The notes: generated by a model from the sequence alone, not told the origin. A DNA stretch of 34,617 nucleotides from Desulfovibrio litoralis DSM 11393 (GCF_900143255.1 NZ_FRDI01000011.1:50135-84751); one strand, 5' to 3'; shown: positions 8,610-17,599, numbered from the stretch's first letter. Numbers and translations: made by a program.

Positions 8610-9821
8610 CTACTTAACGCTGTCTAATGCTCTTTTAAAGCCGGCTTCCGAGCGTTTAATAACCGCTTCGTCAACACAAAAAGCCAAGCGAAAATAACCC
8701 GCACCATTAAAGCCAGAACCCGGCACAGCCAATATTTTTTCTTTTAATAAAGGTCCATTCACAAAAGCCACGTCATCGCCTAATTTGCCTTTTTGAGCGT
8801 TAGGTGCTTTAACAAAGAAATAAAACGCACCTTTCGGCATGAAAAATTCATAACCTGCCTTGGTTAAAACTTCTGCCATTAATGCCCTGCGACGAGCATA
8901 AACAGAGGCATCAACCTGCGATTCCAAGCCGGCTAACATGAGATATTGTCCCACAACCGGCGGATTTACAAAGCCTAAAATACGAGAAGCTAAAGTTAAG
9001 CCCGCCATAAGTTCGGCTCTTTCTTTCATTAATGGAGAAAGGGCAATAAAACCAATACGTTCACCGGGTAAAGATAAACTTTTAGAAGCAGAGTTAACAA
9101 CCATAGAGGCGGAATATATGCTTAAAATTGGCGGAACAATCGCATTATCATAAGTGAGAAAACGATAAGGTTCATCAGAAATAAGATAAATATCATAACC
9201 GAATTCAGCACTTTTCTTTTTTAATATTGCGGCCAAGGCTTTTAGGCTTTCGGCTGAATAAATTTGCCCTGTTGGATTATTGGGTGAGTTCATCATTAAA
9301 GCTTTAGTTTTTGGCGTTAAGGCTTTTTCAATCGCCTCTAAATCAAGCTCAAAAGTATCAGGTTTTGAAGCCACTGTTTCAAAAACTCCGCCATAATTAC
9401 CTACATAAAAACCATATTCAACAAAGTTTGGCGAAATACCTAAAATTTTGTCTCCATGCTCCAAAATAGTACGAAAAATAGTGTTTAAACCACCGGCCGC
9501 ACCAACAGTAGCGATAATTTCATTAGCAGTTAATTCAACACCTTGTTCTTTACTTAAGTGTTTTGCCAACGCTTCTCGCAAAACAGGCAAGCCCGCATTA
9601 GGCATATATCCGAAAGCAAACGGCTTAGTCGCATTTTCCGACAAGCGTTTTAATTCTTTAGCAATGATTTCAGGTGGTGCGAGGTCGGGGTTTCCTAAGC
9701 TAAAATCACAAACCGCTTCTTCCCCAAATTCTTTTTTTAAAGCAATACCTGCTTCAAACATGCGACGAATCCATGATGCATTTTTAATAATTTCTTGAAT
9801 ATTTTTTGCAACTGCTGACAT
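8610..9821 (-). CDS. PLP-dependent aminotransferase, class I/II
   Basis: 403 residues from the chosen ATG at 9821, the usual size for fold-type I aminotransferases. It transfers amino groups between an amino acid and a 2-oxo acid with pyridoxal phosphate. Visible motifs are FSLGNPDLAPP near the N-terminus, NSPNNPTGQIYS for cofactor and substrate binding, and SDEPYRFL. The Schiff-base lysine is in SASKSLSLPGERIGF. The late RLAFCVDE carries the arginine that binds the substrate carboxylate. An upstream in-frame start at 9860 exists, but GGAG (complement of 9828-9831) sits correctly before the ATG at 9821 and MSAVAKNIQ looks like a natural N-terminus. Substrate is not predictable from the sequence; aspartate- or alanine-type are both possible. 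It is 64 bases after mtaB. Confidence 0.9.
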   Translation of the reverse strand: MSAVAKNIQEIIKNASWIRRMFEAGIALKKEFGEEAVCDFSLGNPDLAPPEIIAKELKRLSENATKPFAFGYMPNAGLPVLREALAKHLSKEQGVELTANEIIATVGAAGGLNTIFRTILEHGDKILGISPNFVEYGFYVGNYGGVFETVASKPDTFELDLEAIEKALTPKTKALMMNSPNNPTGQIYSAESLKALAAILKKKSAEFGYDIYLISDEPYRFLTYDNAIVPPILSIYSASMVVNSASKSLSLPGERIGFIALSPLMKERAELMAGLTLASRILGFVNPPVVGQYLMLAGLESQVDASVYARRRALMAEVLTKAGYEFFMPKGAFYFFVKAPNAQKGKLGDDVAFVNGPLLKEKILAVPGSGFNGAGYFRLAFCVDEAVIKRSEAGFKRALDSVK

Positions 9822-9885
9822 ATTTAACTCCGTTAAAAGTAAAAAGTGTTGATGCCACAATTTAATTATAATGTTAAAAAATTAA

Positions 9886-11325
9886 TTAATCAAGAGGCTT
9901 AACAATTAAAACCTCGTCGTTTATCCGCATAATTTCGGTCTGTATTATATTTGCAATACCAAAAGTTTTTTCAAACGCCATCTGTTCTTGTTTACTGCTT
10001 TCCCAAAAACAATCAACAAAAAACTGACTCACGCCTTTTTTTCCGTTTCGCTTATCGAGTTGACTTGAATTTAATTCAAAAACAAGTGCCTGAGCTATTT
10101 TTAAATCAAACAGACGCTTTAAAAAACTTTGTTTTTTTAACTCAATTAAATCACGCATCTGTTTCGCACGTTCTTTAATTAAATCTTTTTTAAGTTGATT
10201 CGGATAAGTTGCCGCCAAAGTTCCGGGGCGTTTGGAATAAGGGAATACATGGGCATAACTTAACGGTAGCTTATCAATAAAACACATATTTTCCAGCCAT
10301 TCCCTTTCTGTTTCAGCGGGAAAGCCCACTAAAATATCCGCACCAAGACCAAAGACAGACCAAATTTGACTAACTTTTTCAATAAAATCATTAATTTGTT
10401 CAGGTTGATAATGCCCACGCTTCATACGCACTAAAGTTTCGGCAGAACCACTTTGTAAAGACAAATGTAAATGTGGAACTAAAATCCTGCTGTTTGCAAT
10501 GCAATCAAGGGCTTCTGTGGTAAGTTGAGCCGGGTCAAGCGAGCTAAGACGAATACGCAAGGTTTTTTCCGGTTTAAATTCAACTAAAGCCTGTTCTAAT
10601 TGAGGAATTAACTGCCATAAACTCGGCTTGAATTGTCTTAAATTAATACCGCTTAAAACTATTTCGCTTAAACCGCCGTTCACTAAGGCTTTGGCTTCAT
10701 TGATAATATCATCAAACTCGCGGCTACGACTTACCCCACGAGTAAAAGGCACAATGCAATAAGCACAACCGTGAGAACAGCCGTCTTGAATTTTAATCGT
10801 TGCCCGACTGCGTTGGCGTGTATGCATTTTAAATGCAGGAAAAGGCAGGTCAACTCTTTGTCCCAAAGCATTTTTATTTTGACTTTCAAATAGCTCTCTT
10901 CTTGTTTTTTGAGCTTCAAGCAAATTAAAATCAAGTTCAGGGAGTTTTAGCAATAAATCTTTTTCTTCCGGCCTTAAACTCGCATGTAATTTCGTTTTTA
11001 AAAGGGGCTGTTCTATTTTTTTATCTTGATTAATATTATCGCCTGATAAAATCATGAATTCTTCTAAAGTCGCCGCACAGCCCGTAAAAATCATTTTAGC
11101 TTGCGGATTTGCTTGATGTAAGGCTAAACAGGCCCTACGAGCTGAACTGACCGCTCTCGCTGTTACTGCACAACTCGTCAAAACAATCAACTCAGCGACA
11201 TCAGGCTCAACTTGACTCCAACCGGCTTTAAGCCACGCTTCAATAATGGCTTCGCTCTCATACTGGTTAACTCTGCAACCATGCGTAATTAAAGCGAAAG
11301 TATGTTTTAAAACAGGCTTATTCAT
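9886..11325 (-). CDS. mtaB: tRNA t6A37 methylthiotransferase MtaB
   Basis: 479 residues. MtaB is a radical SAM enzyme with two [4Fe-4S] clusters. It adds a methylthio group to N6-threonylcarbamoyladenosine at position 37 of tRNAs, giving ms2t6A. The N-terminal methylthiotransferase domain starts THGCRVNQYESEAI and supplies C17, C52 and C83. The radical SAM motif is C183-SHG-C187-AY-C190 in DGCSHGCAYCIVPFTRG. The GCRVNQYESEA signature favours MtaB over MiaB (which has a GCxMN signature) or RimO. The segment at about 84-160 is divergent, and the C-terminal TRAM-like region is poorly recognisable. No clear ribosome binding site precedes the ATG. It lies between the NlpC/P60 lipoprotein and the aminotransferase, probably as one transcript. 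Confidence 0.9.
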   Translation of the reverse strand: MNKPVLKHTFALITHGCRVNQYESEAIIEAWLKAGWSQVEPDVAELIVLTSCAVTARAVSSARRACLALHQANPQAKMIFTGCAATLEEFMILSGDNINQDKKIEQPLLKTKLHASLRPEEKDLLLKLPELDFNLLEAQKTRRELFESQNKNALGQRVDLPFPAFKMHTRQRSRATIKIQDGCSHGCAYCIVPFTRGVSRSREFDDIINEAKALVNGGLSEIVLSGINLRQFKPSLWQLIPQLEQALVEFKPEKTLRIRLSSLDPAQLTTEALDCIANSRILVPHLHLSLQSGSAETLVRMKRGHYQPEQINDFIEKVSQIWSVFGLGADILVGFPAETEREWLENMCFIDKLPLSYAHVFPYSKRPGTLAATYPNQLKKDLIKERAKQMRDLIELKKQSFLKRLFDLKIAQALVFELNSSQLDKRNGKKGVSQFFVDCFWESSKQEQMAFEKTFGIANIIQTEIMRINDEVLIVKPLD

Positions 11326-11400
11326 AACTAGACAATTCGCTCAAACAAATGCAAAGATATTTTTTATTTATACTATTCACTGGTTTTTTATTCCATTTTT

Positions 11401-13077
11401 TTATTTCTTTTTGCCGCTAGTTTTTTTGTTCTTTGAGCTTTTTTGGGATTTTTTAGCTTTGCTGCTTTTGGCTTTATTGCCTTTAGTTTTTTTCTTGCTT
11501 TTTTTCTTGGAAACAGCTTTTTTGCTGACCACAGGGGTTTTATTTTCCACCTCAGGTAAAATCACAATACGCTCAATGCGGTCTAATAAGCCATTAGTAC
11601 TCGCAACTTGAGGCAACTCCGCCCCCGGAGCCAAAGAACTAACCACAGCTCGCCCAATAATCAAACGCCCGTTAAAAATATTTACATCACAAGTATCACT
11701 ATCTTCGGCATTTTCTTCATTTAAAGTTTCGTTGGTTTCAGGGTTGACTTGAACGGAATTCAAACCTGATTTCATGCGAATTCCCCAAACATTATGAAAA
11801 AAAGCAGGTCGCTTAGTCTTAGGGTGGTTACCAATATAAACGCCAATATGCCCCGGCATCCAGATTAAAGATTTAAACGGAATAGCATCTTTGGCGATAA
11901 TGGCTTCTTTTTCTTGAGCGGTCATACCTTTAAGGTTAATAACCTTGCCCCAGCTCGCTTGTGCGGCAGAATTTCGAGGTAACCACATACCAAAAATCGC
12001 ATAAAGATTTTTAGTGGTCGCCGAACAATCACGCAGTTCTTTATAGCCGCCCCAACCATAAGGCTGACCAATCATGGCGTTTCCGACTCTGGCAATATTA
12101 TTCGGAGTTAAAGCCAAAGGTTTTACAACAGCTTCGTCTCCATGAAAGTTAGCTAAAGCAATTTTTGCTTTTCCATCACTGCCTTTAACAGGCACTTTAA
12201 GGGTTAACGAACCTTTATGTCCCTTTTTTGCGATAGGTAAAATTGTTCCGAGTTGTGCTTTTACGCCAAATTCTTGGATTTTTTTGTTCTCAAAGTTTAA
12301 AGGAACTTGATCTTGAATCACCGCCGCCCATTTACTGTTTCGCCATTCTGCTTCAAAACTTTCATCTACCTCAGTGATATTTTCAACATAGGTCCAACCA
12401 CTGGCAGCCGGGGTTGAAAGCAAAGCCCAATGTCCATCAGCACTTAAATGCAAGACTTTAACGGGCGTGCCTAACCAAAGCATGGAGTTTTGAAAGTAGT
12501 CAAAAGGAGCTCCGTCGCTATATACATTTGGACTCAATAAAAATGGATCATAAGTGGGCATCAACCTTAAAGGCGTATTTTTAACGGTGATTGCATTAAA
12601 GGTGCGAGCAGGATAGGCTTTAACATTGCAATTTGCCTCTAAATTTGCCCAAGTAGCCAAAGAAAAAGGCTGTTTGTTTTTATCAAAGCCACGCTTTGGG
12701 TTTAAATAGCGTTGTCCTATAAATATTTCTTTAGCTGGTGGTAACTTGCTTAAATCCTTCCAAGCACGCAAAAAACGCTGGTTGCTTTTTTCATCATGCG
12801 ATAACTGTTCGGCAAAACTCACTAAAGGAGCATTGAGGTTATAACCTTTATTGTGCTTGGCAAAATAAAGTAAGTCTTGAGGATAATCTTTTAAATCCTT
12901 ACAAACAATAGGGATTGGCGGATAGGGATTATCTATTTTAACATTTAAGTTGACTGCTTTCTGATTCGAACCGGGAAATCCTGCATCAACGCCTTGTTTT
13001 TCTCTGGCACAAGAAGTTGTTAATAAAGGCAGTAAAAATATACAAATTAAACTTATTTTTTTTAATAGATTATGCAC
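11401..13077 (-). CDS. SH3-domain NlpC/P60 peptidoglycan hydrolase, lipoprotein with lysine-rich tail
   Basis: 558 residues starting at GTG (13077), supported by an AGGA 7 bases upstream. The signal peptide ends in the lipobox LLTTSC with lipidated C23. The layout fits the NlpC/P60 family with an N-terminal stabilising domain, two SH3b domains (within about 150-340) and a C-terminal cysteine peptidase. Catalytic residues are C351 (RDCSATT), H410 (MPGHIGVYIG) and H428 (AFFHNVWG). Such enzymes cleave peptide stems of peptidoglycan in the periplasm. The protein then has an unusual tail: residues 513-558 hold 22 lysines in 46 residues, otherwise mostly serine, alanine and threonine. The peptidase call is firm; the tail's role (wall or polyanion binding) is inferred. 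Confidence 0.93.
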   Translation of the reverse strand: MHNLLKKISLICIFLLPLLTTSCAREKQGVDAGFPGSNQKAVNLNVKIDNPYPPIPIVCKDLKDYPQDLLYFAKHNKGYNLNAPLVSFAEQLSHDEKSNQRFLRAWKDLSKLPPAKEIFIGQRYLNPKRGFDKNKQPFSLATWANLEANCNVKAYPARTFNAITVKNTPLRLMPTYDPFLLSPNVYSDGAPFDYFQNSMLWLGTPVKVLHLSADGHWALLSTPAASGWTYVENITEVDESFEAEWRNSKWAAVIQDQVPLNFENKKIQEFGVKAQLGTILPIAKKGHKGSLTLKVPVKGSDGKAKIALANFHGDEAVVKPLALTPNNIARVGNAMIGQPYGWGGYKELRDCSATTKNLYAIFGMWLPRNSAAQASWGKVINLKGMTAQEKEAIIAKDAIPFKSLIWMPGHIGVYIGNHPKTKRPAFFHNVWGIRMKSGLNSVQVNPETNETLNEENAEDSDTCDVNIFNGRLIIGRAVVSSLAPGAELPQVASTNGLLDRIERIVILPEVENKTPVVSKKAVSKKKSKKKTKGNKAKSSKAKKSQKSSKNKKTSGKKK

Positions 13078-13266
13078 TGTTTTTTCCTACTTAAGAGCAT
13101 TGCGTTATTTTTAATAAATAGCATATTTTTATAAAACATAAAATACTAAAAAATGGTAGTTTTTTCTGCAAAACTTTTTATATACAAAAAATATAAACTG
13201 TATAAGATAGTTAAATATTTTTTTGTTTAATTTTAACCTATTACTTAACATTTTAAAGGATAGATA

Positions 13267-13728
13267 ATGAATCAAGATATTACCATTTTAGACTTACCGG
13301 CTACAACAGTGATTTCAAAACGCTTTATCACAAGTTTAGAAACAATAGCCGAAGATATGGGAAAAGTATTTACTGATTTACTTAACGAACTAACAGAAGC
13401 CGAAGCCGCCATGATGGCGCCACCTTTTGCTTTATATTACTGTGAAGATTTTGATCCTAAACATATTGATACTGAAGTTTGCCTGCCTGTTTCTCCTAAT
13501 ATAGCTAAGCTAAAAGATAAAATAAAAACCATAGAGGCTGTTCAAGGCGGTGCAAGTATTATTCACAAAGGTCCGTATAATACAACAGAACCTAGCTATT
13601 GTAAGCTTTTTACTTGGATTAATGGAAATGAAAAAGTAAAAAATGGCCCTATTCGTGAAATATATTTAAACGACCCTGATGTAGTAAAGCCTGAAGAAAT
13701 ATTGACTCAAATCGTTGTGCCTGTTTAA
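13267..13728 (+). CDS. GyrI-like small-molecule-binding domain protein
   Basis: 153 residues, essentially one GyrI-like/AraC effector-binding domain without a DNA-binding part. Typical features are the N-terminal strand with LPATTVISKRF, the FALYYCEDFDP segment, EVCLPVS, the GGASIIHKGPYNT turn and REIYLNDPDVVKPEEILTQIVVPV at the end. Members bind hydrophobic small molecules or, like SbmC/GyrI, act on DNA gyrase. The ligand here is unknown. AGGA at 13257-13260 supports the ATG. It is a single-gene unit, divergent from the NlpC/P60 gene across a 189-base AT-rich spacer and closed by a strong terminator. Confidence 0.82.
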   Translation: MNQDITILDLPATTVISKRFITSLETIAEDMGKVFTDLLNELTEAEAAMMAPPFALYYCEDFDPKHIDTEVCLPVSPNIAKLKDKIKTIEAVQGGASIIHKGPYNTTEPSYCKLFTWINGNEKVKNGPIREIYLNDPDVVKPEEILTQIVVPV

Positions 13729-13746
13729 ACCCAAGATATAAGTTAT

Positions 13747-13794
13747 AAAAAATGCCCAAATAAAGTTTAGTTTTTACTTTATTTGGGCATTTTA
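13747..13794. terminator. Strong bidirectional intrinsic terminator
   Basis: An 18-bp perfect stem (13749-13766 with 13776-13793; core ATGCCCAAATAAAGT) and a 9-base loop. The T run on the plus strand and the A run on the left side make it functional both ways. It ends the GyrI-like gene on the plus strand and the liv operon on the minus strand. Confidence 0.93.
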
Positions 13795-13815
13795 TGTATT
13801 CATGAATGAAGCCAA

Positions 13816-13843
13816 TTTGAACCTATTGTACAATAGTCTCAAA
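13816..13843 (-). repeat. Dispersed palindromic repeat, copy 1
   Basis: The core CTATTGTACAATAG is a perfect 14-bp palindrome. With its flanks (TTTGA and TCTCAAA) it extends to 28 bases with two mismatched pairs. Read on the minus strand it is preceded by TTCTTGGCGAATATTTTTTT. The same arm plus palindrome recurs at 27518-27590 and 33377-33440. No polymer of T follows the hairpin, so it does not look like a terminator. Confidence 0.75.
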
Positions 13844-13844
13844 A

Positions 13845-13886
13845 AAATATTCGCCAAGAACTAGTCGCCAAGAACTAACCGCCAAG
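13845..13886 (-). repeat. Three tandem 14-bp units across the livF stop codon
   Basis: On the minus strand three consecutive 14-base units read CTTGGCGGTTAGTT, CTTGGCGACTAGTT and CTTGGCGAATATTT. The first encodes the last three livF residues (LGG) and its stop; the next two lie downstream. The unit resembles the 5' arm of the dispersed palindromic repeat, which begins immediately beyond. Confidence 0.8.
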
Positions 13887-14606
13887 ATAAGCACTTTTTA
13901 CTTTTGGGTCGGTCAAAAGTTTTTTGCCTTCGCCTTCAAGGACTATAGAACCAACCTCGAGAATATAGGCTCGATGTGCAATATGCAAGGCAGCAAACGC
14001 ATTTTGTTCAATCAACAAAATTGTTTTTCCCATAGCGTTAATTTGACAAATCGTATTAAACAGCTCACGCACTAAAATAGGTGCTAAGCCCAAAGAAGGT
14101 TCATCTAAAATCAATAGGTCGGGGTTACTCATTAACGCCCTACCCACGGCAAGCATTTGTTGTTCTCCGCCTGATAAAGTTCCGCCTTTTTGCCAGGCTC
14201 TTTCTTTAAGACGTGGAAAGAGAGTATAAACCCAATCCATATCTTTTAAGATGCCTTCTTTATCATTACGAATATACGCCCCAAGCTGTAAATTTTCTTC
14301 AATGGTTAAGTGAGGTAAAATACGTCGTCCCTCAGGGCTCATGGCTATTCCGACTTTAACAATATCTTCAGGTAGCATTACCATAGTATTTGACAACAGC
14401 TTAATATTTTCGCCGTTGGGACGCTTATAATTAATCTCGCCGGAAACCTGTTTAACCAAGCCCGTAATAGCGCGCACCGTACTGCTTTTTCCCGCACCAT
14501 TCGCACCAATTAAAGTAACAATCTGACCTTTGGGGATATTTAAAGAAATGCCTTTTACAGCGTGAATCCCGCCATACCATACATGCAGATCAGTTATACG
14601 CAGCAT
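13875..14606 (-). CDS. livF: Branched-chain amino acid ABC transporter ATPase LivF
   Basis: 243 residues, normal LivF size. One of two ATPases that power leucine/isoleucine/valine import. Walker A is GANGAGKS at 34-41, the ABC signature LSGGEQQ at 144-150, Walker B LLILDEPS with the catalytic glutamate, followed by LGLAPILV. LIEQNAFAAL contains the LivF-type switch region, where the usual histidine is replaced by LIEQNA, as is normal in LivF. The gene overlaps the end of livG by 13 bases and has AAGGAAG before its ATG. The C-terminus ends in LGG inside a 14-bp tandem repeat. It is the last gene of the operon. Confidence 0.96.
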   Translation of the reverse strand: MLRITDLHVWYGGIHAVKGISLNIPKGQIVTLIGANGAGKSSTVRAITGLVKQVSGEINYKRPNGENIKLLSNTMVMLPEDIVKVGIAMSPEGRRILPHLTIEENLQLGAYIRNDKEGILKDMDWVYTLFPRLKERAWQKGGTLSGGEQQMLAVGRALMSNPDLLILDEPSLGLAPILVRELFNTICQINAMGKTILLIEQNAFAALHIAHRAYILEVGSIVLEGEGKKLLTDPKVKSAYLGG

Positions 14607-15403
14607 TGTTCTTCCTTTTCATTTTCATAAAGTTCATTAATCTCATCACCAAGATAAGCGGCGATAACAGCAGGGTTTTTCTGTATTTCATGTGGGTTGC
14701 CATTAGCAATTAAGCTACCATATTCCAACACCCAAATATGTTCACAAACGCCCATAACTACTTTCATATCATGTTCGATTAACAAAATACTTAAATCAAA
14801 CTCAGAGCGAATTTCTTTAATAAAATCAAGCAATTCTAAACTTTCTTGAGGGTTCATTCCGGCGGCAGGTTCATCTAGCAATAACAATTTAGGCTGAGTC
14901 GCCAAAGCTCTGGCTATTTCCAAGCGTCTTTGAGCCCCATAAGGTAGAGAGGTAGCAAGTTCGTCGGCATATTCTGCTAAACTTAATCGCTCTAAGAGTT
15001 CATAAGCGTTGCGTCTAATCTCTCTTTCTTCTTTCATAGCACTGGGAAGGCATAAAGGAATAGTCCACCAAGCATATTTTCGCCTAACATGCCCGCCAAC
15101 CATAACGTTTTCTAAGGCTGTTTGGTTAGTAAAAAGGCGAATGTTTTGGAAGGTTCGAGCAACCCCTCGCCCGCAAATTTCGTGAGTACTTTTTTCAGAT
15201 ATTTTTTCTTGTTTAAAGAAGATTTCACCCTCAGTAGGCTTATAAAAACCACTGATAAGGTTAAAAACTGTTGTTTTACCTGCTCCATTTGGTCCGATTA
15301 AGCCGATTATCTTGTCTTTAGGAACATTCATGGTTAGTTCTTTAACGGCTGTTATTCCGCCAAAACGAATAGTTACGTCATTTAGCTCAAGGATATTGCT
15401 CAT
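14594..15403 (-). CDS. livG: Branched-chain amino acid ABC transporter ATPase LivG
   Basis: 269 residues. It is the second ATPase of the LivFGHMK importer. Walker A reads GPNGAGKT. The signature is the LivG-type LPYGAQRRLEIARALA in place of LSGGQ, Walker B is LLLLDEPAAGMNP, and the H-loop is LIEHDMKVVM. The C-terminal AYLGDE is typical of the LivG/BCA_ABC_TP domain. AGGAG lies 9 bases before the ATG. It starts one base after the livM stop and overlaps livF, so the genes are tightly coupled. Confidence 0.96.
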   Translation of the reverse strand: MSNILELNDVTIRFGGITAVKELTMNVPKDKIIGLIGPNGAGKTTVFNLISGFYKPTEGEIFFKQEKISEKSTHEICGRGVARTFQNIRLFTNQTALENVMVGGHVRRKYAWWTIPLCLPSAMKEEREIRRNAYELLERLSLAEYADELATSLPYGAQRRLEIARALATQPKLLLLDEPAAGMNPQESLELLDFIKEIRSEFDLSILLIEHDMKVVMGVCEHIWVLEYGSLIANGNPHEIQKNPAVIAAYLGDEINELYENEKEEQCCV

Positions 15404-15404
15404 C

Positions 15405-16460
15405 TTAGTTATCTCCTTTAACTAAGCTGGCTGAACTTTGCTTTTTCAGAAGCCAATCCCAGTTAAATTCACGCATTCCTAAAATACCTTTACGTCTAAA
15501 CAAGATAATAAAGAGTAGGGCGAGTGAAAAAATAACCATACGCATGCCCGGAATACCCGGTATTGTGAAGATTGATAAATCCATTGGTGCTTCGACAAAA
15601 CGCAACCATTCCAGTAAAATAGTAATCAAAATACTGCCTACAATACTGCCCGTTATAGAGCCGAGCCCTCCGGCAACAACAATCATCAAAATATTAAACG
15701 TTAATAAAAAGTTAAACATTTTAGGGTCGATAGTTGTAATCAAGCTACCCATTAATGCGCCGCCGACTCCGGCAAAAAAAGCCCCTATGCAGAACGACAA
15801 CAGTTTATAACGAAAAACGTTTATTCCCATAACTTTCGCGGCTATTTCATCATCTCGAATGGACTTTAAAATATTACCAAAGTTACTGTTTAATATTCTA
15901 ACAATAAAATATACGGCGATAACGAGCCAAATATAGTTCCACCAAACATTGGCATAATCGGGAATACCCTTTAAGCCCAAAGCACCGTTGGTAACAGAAT
16001 TTGACATAGTAATAACTATACGAATAATTTCAGCAAAACCCAAAGTCGCTATACCTAAATAATCGCCCCCCAAACGCAAAACAGGGAAGGCAATAAAAAA
16101 GGCACACAAAGCGGCGACTAAACCACCGGCAACAACCGAAACAAAAAATGGAGCTTGGATAACCGAAATAGGCCAAACAACTTCTTCTAAAATCCAAAGC
16201 ATTTCTTTTTGTGCCGGCGTTAAAATAAGCAAAGCCGAAACATAAGCACCAATCGCCATAAATCCGGCATGTCCTAAAGAAAATAGCCCGGTAAATCCAT
16301 AAATCAAGTTTAACGAAATAGCTAAAATAGCGTTTATAGCAATCAAGTTAATAACTTGTATTTGATAACCATCAAGAAACTTTTCCGCCCAATAAATAGC
16401 TAGAAAAAGTAATATAACGCTAAAAATATTTAATAATAAGCGAATTTTTGAATCTGTCAT
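15405..16460 (-). CDS. livM: Branched-chain amino acid ABC transporter permease LivM
   Basis: 351 residues with about nine to ten hydrophobic segments. LivM pairs with LivH to form the membrane channel. Diagnostic stretches are NLIYGFTGLFSLGHAGFMAIGAYVSA, FPVLRLGGDYLGIATLGFAEIIRI and the cytoplasmic coupling segment RDDEIAAKVMGINVFRYKLLSFCIGAFFAGVGGAL. The ATG overlaps the livH stop by one base (ATGA-type), and AGAGGATAAG precedes it. Size and motifs are ordinary. Confidence 0.95.
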   Translation of the reverse strand: MTDSKIRLLLNIFSVILLFLAIYWAEKFLDGYQIQVINLIAINAILAISLNLIYGFTGLFSLGHAGFMAIGAYVSALLILTPAQKEMLWILEEVVWPISVIQAPFFVSVVAGGLVAALCAFFIAFPVLRLGGDYLGIATLGFAEIIRIVITMSNSVTNGALGLKGIPDYANVWWNYIWLVIAVYFIVRILNSNFGNILKSIRDDEIAAKVMGINVFRYKLLSFCIGAFFAGVGGALMGSLITTIDPKMFNFLLTFNILMIVVAGGLGSITGSIVGSILITILLEWLRFVEAPMDLSIFTIPGIPGMRMVIFSLALLFIILFRRKGILGMREFNWDWLLKKQSSASLVKGDN

Positions 16461-17599
16461 TAAATCTTATCCTCTATTTTTTCACCCATAAGTCCGGTGG
16501 GTTTAATTAATAAAATAACAATAAGCAAGACAAACGCAAAAGCATCACGATAACCGGAGAGGCTCGGGAAAAAGGCTACTGTCATAATTTCTACAAAACC
16601 TAAGAATAAGCCACCGACAATTGCCCCTTGGATAGAACCAATTCCACCAAAAACAGCGGCGATAAAAGCCTTAAAACCGGGTAATACACCAATAAACGGG
16701 TGAATTTGAGGATAGCGTAACGCCCACATTATCCCGGAGGCCGCCGCTAAAGCGGAACCTAGAGCAAAAGTCAAAGCAATAATTTGGTTTACTTTAACGC
16801 CCATTAAACGGGTTGTTTCAATATCTTTAGAAATCGCTCGCATAGCCAAACCGGGTTTGGTTTTATAAACTATCCATAAAAGTAAACCCGCAAGGCTCAA
16901 AGAAACACAAGGAATTAAAATAGAAATCGGTAAAATGCTAAAACCGGAAAATTTAATCGAGTCTACCAACCATTCAGGCTGATAAACAGGCTTTGGCACA
17001 CCGCTAAACAACACAAGAGCAAGGTTTTCTATTAAAAAAGATACGGCAATGGCACTAATTAAAGCAGAGATACGAGGTGCGTTTCTTAAGGGTTTATATG
17101 CGGCCTTTTCAACAATCACCCCACAACACGAAGCAAAAATGATTGCGAGAATTACAGCTAAAGCCCAAGGCAGCAAAATCGACATATTTAGAGTATAAGA
17201 AGCAAATCCGGCAATCAAAAACAATACAACACAAAAAAGATAAATTTTTGAAGAGCGAGAACCAAGGCTAGGAGAAGATTGTGTAGTTATCATATTACGT
17301 TTTCTACTAAAAAACCAAATAATTAAAGTAATGACACTACAAAGTAAAAAGAACCAAAGCATTCCCTCATTCGGAAAGACAATAGGCATTCCCATAAAAA
17401 ATACAAAATATGCCCCAAGCATAAAAATATCGCCATGAGCAAAGTTAATCAGCCTTAAAATACCATAAACCATAGTATAGCCGATAGCAACCAAACCATA
17501 AAGCGAACCCAACATCAAGCCATTCAGCAACTGTTGAAAAAATACGGTTGGAGACATTAAATTAAGGTGTGCCGAAAACCACTCCAAAAAACTTTCCAT
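16460..17599 (-). CDS. livH: Branched-chain amino acid ABC transporter permease LivH (long form)
   Basis: 379 residues, longer than the roughly 300 usual for LivH. The N-terminus (LLNGLMLGSLYGLVAIGYTMVYGILRLINFAHGDIFMLGAY) and the coupling region (LAMRAISKDIETTRLMGVKV) with GGIGSIQGAIVGG are canonical. The additional length lies at about residues 75-140. It is a hydrophobic segment, a polar stretch (RKRNMITTQSSPSLGSRSSK) and a further hydrophobic segment, inserted before the helix leading to GVIVEKAAYKPLRNAPR. AGGA lies 11 bases before the ATG. A hairpin lies between livK and this gene. Confidence 0.94.
   Translation of the reverse strand: MESFLEWFSAHLNLMSPTVFFQQLLNGLMLGSLYGLVAIGYTMVYGILRLINFAHGDIFMLGAYFVFFMGMPIVFPNEGMLWFFLLCSVITLIIWFFSRKRNMITTQSSPSLGSRSSKIYLFCVVLFLIAGFASYTLNMSILLPWALAVILAIIFASCCGVIVEKAAYKPLRNAPRISALISAIAVSFLIENLALVLFSGVPKPVYQPEWLVDSIKFSGFSILPISILIPCVSLSLAGLLLWIVYKTKPGLAMRAISKDIETTRLMGVKVNQIIALTFALGSALAAASGIMWALRYPQIHPFIGVLPGFKAFIAAVFGGIGSIQGAIVGGLFLGFVEIMTVAFFPSLSGYRDAFAFVLLIVILLIKPTGLMGEKIEDKI

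Noticed and set aside
11246-11611. Plus-strand frame of phenylalanine/leucine-rich protein
   Set aside because: It is the reverse complement of the lysine-rich tail of the NlpC/P60 gene.
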